Source: JBDRLD01 sp043813445 (GTDB lineage: Bacteria; Patescibacteriota; Patescibacteriia; JACPHY01). Taken from it: a DNA stretch of 24,138 nt. This document shows positions 7,678 through 12,705 of the stretch, in pieces (the stretch's first letter is position 1; the number at the start of each line of letters is the position of its first letter). The notes beneath the pieces are model-generated. The model saw nothing but the letters and a program-made list of their open reading frames with translations. It searched no databases and was not told the origin of the DNA. Location of the stretch: the NCBI GenBank assembly GCA_043813445.1, contig JBDRLD010000023.1, positions 1 to 24,138 on the forward strand. The letters are read 5' to 3'. The position numbers and the translations under genes were made by a program.

Positions 7678-7956
7678 ACGGAGGTCGCATGCCATTGTCA
7701 AATTTCAGCGGTGAAAGGTATCCAAGTTCACTACCACAGTCTACCCATCGCTCCGCTTGTGCCTGCCTGCTGAGGAATTTCTCTCCCTCTTGGCTCGACG
7801 AATCGAGCTACAGGAAAGCTCCTGCCCTCGTCTCAGCTTAACCTGTTTGACGAGGTTCCGGCTGTGGCTCGCCAGTTCCCTCTACGGCCTCCCCGCATCG
7901 CACCACGCAAGGTGATGCAGTATGGGGAGGAGCGATTCCATAGAATCGCTCTCATC
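7678..7956 (-). ncRNA. Unidentified hairpin-rich region between tmRNA and its terminator
   Basis: The 279 nt after the encoded CCA of tmRNA contain a chain of compact minus-strand hairpins: GAGCGATTC tatg GAATCGCTC; CCTCCCC ... GGGGAGG enclosing GCATC ... GATGC; CCTCGTC ... GACGAGG; CAGGA gctt TCCTG; and GCTCGA TTCG TCGAGC with a UUCG loop. The next clear terminator is at its far end and no second promoter is evident, so it is probably transcribed with tmRNA. I looked for RNase P RNA (GAGGAAAGUCC, ACAGAA), SRP RNA and tRNA signatures and found none. A 43-codon open stretch ending ELGYLSPLKFDNGMRPP lacks a good start and ribosome-binding site. It could be a separate small RNA or a long 3' trailer. 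Confidence 0.45.
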
Positions 7957-8315
7957 TGGTGGAGGCGGCGGGAATCGAACCCGCGTCCGAAAACACTCTT
8001 CCTCAAAAGCGCTACGTGCGTAGTTCCGGATTTATACTCCCATTGTGCATCGCCCCGAAACCGGCTCTACACGGGAGGTGCTCGAAGTCTTAACGCACGG
8101 TACCGAGCAATCCCGCGCGAGCATCCCACTGCATGACATCGGGTCCCAAAACCGTAGGAGCAACCTTGGGCCGACGGCCGTCTACCGCTTACGCGGCGGC
8201 GGCGAGCTCGACGTTGTCGTTGGCTCTTTTGGTTTGCCACATGGATTTACGAGGTATGTAACACCCTCGGCACGCTCTCTTGGGCATCCTGTCCCCGTCG
8301 AAACCGATCGCCCCC
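7957..8315 (-). ncRNA. ssrA: Transfer-messenger RNA (tmRNA)
   Basis: tmRNA rescues stalled ribosomes by acting as an alanyl-tRNA and then as a short message. The 5' end GGGGGCG (from 8315) pairs with CGCCTCC before A-CCA at 7957; all seven acceptor pairs form, one as G-U. The conserved GATCGGTTTCGACGGGGACAGG-like 5' region and the T-arm GGTTCGATTCC are present, and the CCA is encoded. The tag frame runs from GCC at 8224 to TAA at 8189 and reads ANDNVELAAAA. It is a standard one-piece tmRNA of 359 nt. An antisense reading frame across it (WWRRRESNPRPK...) is a well-known artefact. Promoter at 8334-8362. Confidence 0.96.
8189..8224 (-). other. tmRNA proteolysis-tag reading frame
   Basis: Eleven codons plus TAA read ANDNVELAAAA. 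The resume codon is GCC (Ala). The hydrophobic/alanine end matches tags recognised by ClpXP-type proteases, although four alanines in place of the common ALAA ending is a small departure. Confidence 0.9.
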
Positions 8316-8333
8316 ATTTAACGGACTATAGAC

Positions 8334-8362
8334 ACTGTAGCACCCTTTCCGTCACCTGTCAA
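8334..8362 (-). promoter_or_regulatory. tmRNA promoter
   Basis: Minus-strand TTGACA (8357-8362), 17-bp spacer, TACAGT (8334-8339). Transcription would start near 8327, giving a short 5' leader to be removed by RNase P before G1 at 8315. Confidence 0.88.
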
Positions 8363-8432
8363 TGACCAGCGACACCTGCTGAAAGTATGGCTGTGGATTA
8401 GTGCCCAGATGTGGCTTAACAAAGCGACACAG

Positions 8433-8450
8433 CAATAGTCTGCACTATTG
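8433..8450. promoter_or_regulatory. Interrupted palindrome between divergent promoters
   Basis: CAATAGT ctgc ACTATTG is a perfect 7-bp inverted repeat. It lies about 70 bp upstream of the tmRNA -35 box and 38 bp upstream of the rightward promoter, a fitting place for an operator. No binding protein can be assigned. Confidence 0.4.
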
Positions 8451-8487
8451 ACCACGGGGTGCTAATTTTGTGGAATGTCTCATCTTC

Positions 8488-8516
8488 TTGACAAACTGCC
8501 CGGCCTCTGCTACGCT
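8488..8516 (+). promoter_or_regulatory. Promoter of the small basic protein unit
   Basis: TTGACA (8488-8493), 17-bp spacer, TACGCT (8511-8516) with a TGC extension before the -10 box. Predicted start near 8523 gives a leader of about 138 nt before the ATG at 8661. Confidence 0.82.
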
Positions 8517-8556
8517 TGAGATAGCAGACCGAATCTGCATGTACGTTCTTTCCTTG

Positions 8557-8649
8557 ATGGGTTTCACGAGGATGGAGGTTGTTTCACCACGGCGTCATGC
8601 GCGGAGTAGTGCATATGCGCCGAGTGCGCCTTTGATCCTCCAAAATTGA
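8557..8649 (+). CDS. Possible 30-codon upstream ORF in the leader
   Basis: The frame ATG 8557 to TGA 8649 reads MGFTRMEVVSPRRHARSSAY followed by APSAPLILQN. It has no clear ribosome-binding site. Its stop overlaps an ATG (TGATGG) at 8649, and its translation would cross both the first TGGAGG copy and the CCTCCA that can mask the real ribosome-binding site. It may be a regulatory leader peptide or simply an accidental frame. Confidence 0.3.
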   Translation: MGFTRMEVVSPRRHARSSAYAPSAPLILQN

Positions 8650-8655
8650 TGGAGG
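8637..8655 (+). promoter_or_regulatory. Hairpin masking the ribosome-binding site
   Basis: CCTCCA (8637-8642) pairs with TGGAGG (8650-8655), loop AAATTGA. The right arm is the Shine-Dalgarno of the ATG at 8661. An identical TGGAGG at 8573-8578, inside an 11-base repeat ATGGAGGTTGT, could compete for CCTCCA and free the site. Confidence 0.5.
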
Positions 8656-8660
8656 TTGTG

Positions 8661-8888
8661 ATGTATTCGACGACGATCAGTCCTTCGCGGTTTTCTCCGG
8701 GTACCCCGATTCTGCGTGCTGCAGGATTCGGAAGCAATAGCGGCGGCGGCGCATCGCCAGCCAACCGCTCCAACAACCCGGCTCCGAAACCACGAACGCA
8801 GCGCCCGAAGCAGTATTCCACCGGACTCCGGCAACTCAAGGCGCTGACAAAGCGCACGAACCGCCGGACCCTCCACGCGCGCAACTGA
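8661..8888 (+). CDS. Small basic protein, 75 residues, function unknown
   Basis: The product begins MYSTTISPSRFSPGTPILRA. A Gly/Ser/Asn/Pro-rich middle (residues 24-46) is followed by a strongly basic C-terminus (PKPRTQRPKQY...LKALTKRTNRRTLHARN). It has no acidic residue at all and many Arg/Lys, so nucleic acid or ribosome binding is a reasonable guess, but I recognise no family. The ATG at 8661 was chosen because GGAGG lies 5 bases upstream; upstream TTG (8646) and ATG (8649) starts are in frame. The unit is complete: promoter 8488-8516, structured leader, gene, terminator 8914-8940. Neighbours are tmRNA (divergent) and a TrmB regulator (convergent). Confidence 0.6.
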   Translation: MYSTTISPSRFSPGTPILRAAGFGSNSGGGASPANRSNNPAPKPRTQRPKQYSTGLRQLKALTKRTNRRTLHARN

Positions 8889-8913
8889 TCCCGTCGATTG
8901 AACACCCAACCGA

Positions 8914-8945
8914 ATCCCCCACCCAATCAGGGTGGGGGATCGCTA
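8914..8945 (+). terminator. Terminator of the small basic protein unit
   Basis: ATCCCCCACCC (8914-8924) pairs perfectly with GGGTGGGGGAT (8930-8940), 5-base loop. The tail CGCTATTTCTC is only moderately T-rich. It may also serve the convergent trmB-like gene. Confidence 0.72.
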
Positions 8946-9023
8946 TTTCTCGTAAATCCTCTGCAATGGTGATGCTGACCGGGTATCTGATCTGCGTGAG
9001 GGAGTAATAGGAATCCCAGCAAC

Positions 9024-9797
9024 CTACAAGGCATTGGGTTGGGCCTTCGCTGCACCAATCCACGCGAGCTGGATCACGGATCGTAATGTTTCTGCGAGAT
9101 CCTCGCTCTCCGCAACAAGTCCTATGAGCTTACCGGTATATGTGAAAGCAAAAATCTTGTTACCAAAGACGTCGAGCTCGCCCCGAAATGGAACGATTCC
9201 ATCGGGAATTTTACGAAACTCCCAGTTCTGGTGCTGTTTAATTTCCTCCGGTGCAACAGTGCCGGTGTAGAGCACATGCTGACGCACGCCTTTTGCAACC
9301 ATCTTACGGTCGTACTCCTCATGCTCCGGTGTCGCAAGCTCATTCGCTCCAACGCGCGCCTCAATAACCGCCCACAGATCGGTTGCTTCGGTAGCGAGAA
9401 TCTCCTCACGAATCGCACGGACACCCTCGGAACCTTCGAAGAACCGTACACGTGGACGCTCTCCTGCTGATGCGAGGATAGCTCGAAGCTCCGGCAACAC
9501 CTGCGAAAACTCTCTCTCCCGCTCACGCAGCTCTTCCACTTGCACGCGAAGCAACGAAAGCAAACGATCCGGCGCCTCGGCCGAGAACAGGCGTTTCTTT
9601 CCACGTTCAAACGACGACATCAACCCACGCTGCGCAAGATTCTCGATCATAACATACGTCGTTGCGCGGTTCACGCCTGCCTTGCGGGCAATGTCCTGCA
9701 CGGGCTGCGGGCCAAGTTCGAGCGACGAAAGGTACACCTTGGTTTCCTTCTCGCTCAAACCGAGCTTCTGAATTTCCTTCTCGAGTGTTGGGTGCAT
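9024..9797 (-). CDS. TrmB-family transcriptional regulator
   Basis: This 257-residue protein has the TrmB layout. An N-terminal winged helix-turn-helix (residues 1-78) contains LGLSEKETKVYLSSLELGPQPVQDIARKAGVNRATTYVMIENLAQRGL. A charged helix with coiled-coil character (about 82-110, VQVEELREREREFSQVLPEL) follows, then a C-terminal sensing domain from about 115. TrmB proteins usually control sugar uptake or central metabolism in archaea and appear sporadically in bacteria; no sugar transporter is nearby. The ATG at 9797 has no Shine-Dalgarno and is preceded by A/T-rich repeat sequence. The nearest good promoter is 440 bp upstream (10240-10267), with the dispersed repeats in between. Confidence 0.85.
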   Translation of the reverse strand: MHPTLEKEIQKLGLSEKETKVYLSSLELGPQPVQDIARKAGVNRATTYVMIENLAQRGLMSSFERGKKRLFSAEAPDRLLSLLRVQVEELREREREFSQVLPELRAILASAGERPRVRFFEGSEGVRAIREEILATEATDLWAVIEARVGANELATPEHEEYDRKMVAKGVRQHVLYTGTVAPEEIKQHQNWEFRKIPDGIVPFRGELDVFGNKIFAFTYTGKLIGLVAESEDLAETLRSVIQLAWIGAAKAQPNAL

Positions 9798-9805
9798 AGA
9801 AAAAA

Positions 9806-9851
9806 GTTAATAGTTTATAGTGGGGAGTTGATAATTGATAGTTTGGAAAGC
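9806..9851. repeat. Degenerate A/T-rich GTTGATAGTT-type repeat
   Basis: GTTAATAGTTTATAG, AGTTGATAATTGATAGTTT and similar units form a short array that resembles the 7-bp array inside the GT4 gene at 11318-11353. The rest of 9852-10031 holds no gene that I can see. Confidence 0.5.
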
Positions 9852-10031
9852 GATGTCCAATTTACAAATCCAGATGTCCGACGGAGACCCTACGACTGCG
9901 CTTGCCGACTCGCTTCGCTCAGGGAATAATCTGCTATTTAATGAAATTCCAATGTTTTAGTGTATAGATCCCTTGTTTTTTGAGATTGATTTCAGCTACG
10001 GGTCGACACTCCGTCAGCTTGCTGCGTCTGC

Positions 10032-10210
10032 TCCCGATTTGACGTAGGGGCGGGGTTCAATCCCCGCCCGTCCGGACGGGCGGCCATAGAAGGCCGCCCC
10101 TACGAAGAAGAGGGTGTCTCGAACAATAAAAGGGACTTAGTCCATTTTATTGTTCGTCGAGACCGCCCCTACGAAGACGAGGATGCCTCGTCATCCTGCT
10201 GCGGGGAGTG
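10032..10210. repeat. Cluster of GTAGGGGCGG palindromic repeats
   Basis: A 22-bp module (10032-10053) and a 27-bp module (10078-10104, internal hairpin GGGCGGCC atagaa GGCCGCCC) recur exactly at 21287-21308 and 21226-21252, but in the opposite order. Between them GGCGGGG/CCCCGCC forms another hairpin. The unit GCCCCTACGAAGA is repeated near 10096 and 10165. At 10120-10156 a 12-bp inverted repeat CGAACAATAAAA/TTTTATTGTTCG encloses GGAC tta GTCC, making one long hairpin. Confidence 0.8.
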
Positions 10211-10239
10211 TTTATTTGGTAATTCAATCCCATCTCCCA

Positions 10240-10267
10240 AGTATACCCATACAAAAAATGTTGTCAA
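10240..10267 (-). promoter_or_regulatory. Promoter upstream of the TrmB regulator
   Basis: Minus-strand TTGACA (10262-10267), 16-bp spacer and TATACT (10240-10245). The first gene downstream is the TrmB regulator at 9797, across the repeat cluster. Confidence 0.7.
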
Positions 10268-10275
10268 GCTGACAA
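10261..10275. promoter_or_regulatory. Putative operator over the -35 box
   Basis: TTGTCA agc TGACAA is a perfect inverted repeat that covers the -35 hexamer of the preceding promoter. TGACAAAA recurs at about 10338-10345. Autoregulation by the TrmB protein is a reasonable but untested idea. Confidence 0.45.
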
Positions 10276-10375
10276 AACTGACTTTGTTGCGATTATACTA
10301 GAAAATGCCCACTTTTGTGTAGTAGGCATAACCATTTACTGACAAAATCAAGAACGCCCTGGGGCGATCTCTAGT

Positions 10376-11587
10376 TTACTTTTGCAATACTGACCACGTC
10401 TGCTCGGCACAGCTCGACCAAGAGAATTGCCGGGCACGGGCGCGGCCACACTCACTTAACCGCAGTGCATTTTCCTTTCGAAGAATCTCATGCATTCCTC
10501 TTGCGATCGCATCCACATCCAACGGATCGACGAGTATCGCAGCATCTCCAGCAATTTCTTCGTGCACCCCTCCCCTACTCGTGATAACCGGCACCCCGGC
10601 CGCCATGGCCTCGAGAATGGGGAGTCCAAAGCCCTCACCGAGCGTCGGGAATACAAACGCGCTCGCGATGCCCAGGAGATTTCGGTATGCGTCCGTACTT
10701 ACCCATCCCGGCATACGGATGCGGCGCGCATGACGCGACCGCCGAACACGCGCGTGCGTACTTTCGCTTCCAAAACCATCGGAACCAACAAGTACGAGTT
10801 GTACCTCGGTATCAATATCTGCAACTTGCTCGAATGCCTCCACAAGGCGTTCGGTGTTCTTCTTGTTTTCAATCCTGCCGGCGTACAATAACAATTTTCC
10901 AACGGGTCGATTACCTATCGAGAAATAAATCGAATCAACTCCGTGGTGAATCGCTACTATCTGTGCCCGGGGCGTCCCGTAGTATCGCGCGAGATCGTTC
11001 GCTACCGAGCGCGTGGGGACGATCACCGAATCTGCGCAGCGCAGTGCCAATCCGGTTGCGAAATTCGCATACCGCCGCTCGCGTGGGGAATACGTCTCTG
11101 GAAAATCTTTGAATACTACATCGTGAATGGTGGTGACGATCCTCATACCCACCCCCCCACGCCCCCCCACCAGGCGGGAGATGGGAAAAAGATTTTGTAG
11201 ACGTCTTTTCCACGCCAGAGCAAGTGGGATAACGTGTGCGGGGATAAAGAGTACATCAGGCCGATCACGCAGTACCTGCCATGCAAGTCGAACTTGGGAC
11301 CAGAGCGGCCAACGCTTTGAGAGTTGAAAGTTGAAAGTTGAGAGTTGAGAGTCCGAAGGATTATCTCTCTTCGACCTCCCTCTCACACCGGGCCACGGCA
11401 GCACCTCCACCTTCCAGTGATCCGGGAGCGGTAAGAGGTCATCGGGTAGCTCACGATCAGAATATAAAACAACCCCGACCGTGTCGGGGATCACGTCTTT
11501 CAGCGCATTGACGAGATGCACCGTGTACCAACCAATTCCGGTACGTCCCCGCGCACCTGCTCGTGAGACATCGATCGCTAATTTCAT
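10376..11587 (-). CDS. GT4-family glycosyltransferase with in-frame repeat insertions
   Basis: This 403-residue GT-B enzyme should transfer a sugar from an activated donor to a cell-surface glycan precursor. The N-terminal acceptor domain starts MKLAIDVSRAGARGRTGIGW. The donor domain has LLLYAGRIENKKNTERLVEAF (232-252) and the E-x7-E motif EGFGLPILE (Glu318, Glu326). Two stretches look foreign to the family. Residues 79-91 (SDSQLSTFNFQLSK) are encoded by a 7-bp tandem array. Residues 129-148 (RLQNLFPISRLVGGRGGVGM) are encoded by a G-run repeat just before the conserved RIVTTIHDVVFK. Both keep the frame. The gene follows mreB by 39 bp and has no Shine-Dalgarno. Confidence 0.88.
   Translation of the reverse strand: MKLAIDVSRAGARGRTGIGWYTVHLVNALKDVIPDTVGVVLYSDRELPDDLLPLPDHWKVEVLPWPGVRGRSKRDNPSDSQLSTFNFQLSKRWPLWSQVRLAWQVLRDRPDVLFIPAHVIPLALAWKRRLQNLFPISRLVGGRGGVGMRIVTTIHDVVFKDFPETYSPRERRYANFATGLALRCADSVIVPTRSVANDLARYYGTPRAQIVAIHHGVDSIYFSIGNRPVGKLLLYAGRIENKKNTERLVEAFEQVADIDTEVQLVLVGSDGFGSESTHARVRRSRHARRIRMPGWVSTDAYRNLLGIASAFVFPTLGEGFGLPILEAMAAGVPVITSRGGVHEEIAGDAAILVDPLDVDAIARGMHEILRKENALRLSECGRARARQFSWSSCAEQTWSVLQK
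11144..11203. repeat. G-run dispersed repeat inside the GT4 gene
   Basis: The coding strand carries two runs of seven G separated by CGT, followed by a G3 run, and is preceded by CTCCCGCCTGGT. The composition matches the intergenic repeats, not the gene. The G-runs could form a G-quadruplex in the mRNA. Confidence 0.6.
11318..11353. repeat. 7-bp tandem array inside the GT4 gene
   Basis: Five units of GAGAGTT/GAAAGTT occur in tandem on the plus strand and are translated in the other direction as QLSTFNFQLS. A 7-bp unit would shift the frame unless the total insertion is a multiple of three, so the frame has been kept by chance or selection. Confidence 0.75.
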
Positions 11588-11626
11588 AATACCGAAAATG
11601 CAATTGCTTCAAACTTGCTCTATTCC

Positions 11627-12634
11627 TTATCGAGTCCCGATGAGTGATCGTTTATAGACATCGAGATTCTCGAGTGCGATACCTGTTCCCTTTGCTACGC
11701 AGAGCAGGGCGTCGTCCGCTACGAAGGTATTCACTCCGGTTGCTCGGCTGAGCAGCTGATCGATGTTTCGGAGCAACGAAGTGCCGCCTGACATGACGAT
11801 GCCGCGCTCGATGATATCCGCAGCAAGCTCCGGCGGTGTCTCGTGAAATACCTCCTTCACAGCATCGATAATACCCTGAAGGTCAGTCTGGATCGCATCG
11901 GTTGCATCATCAGATGAAACTGTGATGGTCTTCGGAAGGCCGGTCACCATGTCACGCCCGCGCACCTCCATGGTCATCCGCTCATCGAGATAGAGCGCTG
12001 ACCCGACGCCGATCTTGATGTTCTCAGCCGTACGCTCGCCGATCGCGAGACCATACTTCCTTCGAATATGCTCCTGGATCGAATAATCGAGCTTTGTTCC
12101 TCCGATACGCACCGACTGTGCAGTGACAATTCCTCCAAGCGAGAGTATTGCTATTTCCGCAGTACCACCTCCGATATCAATAATCATGTGTCCGGAAGCG
12201 CTCCCGATTGGTATGTCTGCACCGATCGCCGCGCAGATCGGCTCCTTAATGATGTACGCGGCCTTCGCCCCTGCAGCAAGTGTCGCATCGATCACCGCGC
12301 GCCGCTCGGTAGAGGTGATACCACCCGGAACCGCAACCATCACTTCCGGTCGTGTGAAACGAAACCCACCCGCGGCCTTGTTTATGAAGTACCGACGCAT
12401 TGTCTCGGTTGTCTTGTAGTCTTCTATAACGCCATCCTTCATCGGTAGCTGCGCAATAATAGTATCTGGCGTTCGGCCGAGCATTTCTTTGGCGTCTCTT
12501 CCTACCGCAAGAATCTTCTTGTCGAGCACGGAAATTGCAACCACCGAGGGCTCGTTGATAACGATCCCTCGTTTCGGCATGTAGACAAGCACATTCGTCG
12601 TGCCGAGATCGATTCCAATCTTTGAATTAAACAC
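11627..12634 (-). CDS. mreB: Rod-shape-determining protein MreB
   Basis: MreB is a bacterial actin that forms membrane-bound filaments and guides the cell-wall elongation machinery. The 335-residue product has phosphate-1 motif GIDLGTTNVLVY (residues 8-19), NEPSVVAI (27-34), PEVMVAVPGGITSTERRAV (near 96-114), phosphate-2 DIGGGTAEIA (near 162-171) and the adenosine motif GIVMSGGTSLLRNID (near 280-294). Length is typical. The start is GTG at 12634, where homologues begin; it is preceded by pyrimidine-rich sequence with no Shine-Dalgarno. It lies between the DUF4012 gene (71 bp upstream) and the GT4 gene, with no mreC, mreD or rodA in view. Confidence 0.96.
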   Translation of the reverse strand: MFNSKIGIDLGTTNVLVYMPKRGIVINEPSVVAISVLDKKILAVGRDAKEMLGRTPDTIIAQLPMKDGVIEDYKTTETMRRYFINKAAGGFRFTRPEVMVAVPGGITSTERRAVIDATLAAGAKAAYIIKEPICAAIGADIPIGSASGHMIIDIGGGTAEIAILSLGGIVTAQSVRIGGTKLDYSIQEHIRRKYGLAIGERTAENIKIGVGSALYLDERMTMEVRGRDMVTGLPKTITVSSDDATDAIQTDLQGIIDAVKEVFHETPPELAADIIERGIVMSGGTSLLRNIDQLLSRATGVNTFVADDALLCVAKGTGIALENLDVYKRSLIGTR

Positions 12635-12705
12635 AGGAAGGAAGGAGTTACTATCGGATTGATGAATGCAAGCGCTTAATTACCGTGTCATGAACAGCTC
12701 AACTA

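Noticed and set aside
7678..7810. Transposase C-terminal remnant (ELGYLSPLKFDNG)
   Set aside because: The phrase resembles IS3-type transposase ends, but only about a dozen residues match, no further homologous sequence is in frame, and a structured RNA explains the region equally well.
7678..7956. RNase P RNA, SRP RNA or tRNA in the tmRNA downstream region
   Set aside because: I searched both strands for conserved core sequences (GAGGAAAGUCC, ACAGAA, SRP GGAAGGAAGCA-type loop, T-arm GGTTCGANNCC) and found none.
7864..8136. 90-codon plus-strand ORF containing WWRRRESNPRPK
   Set aside because: It is the antisense of the tmRNA 3' end; this translation is a well-known annotation artefact.
8564..8926. 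120-codon minus-strand ORF opposite the small basic protein
   Set aside because: Its start lies in the terminator stem and it has no ribosome-binding site, while the plus strand has promoter, Shine-Dalgarno and terminator.
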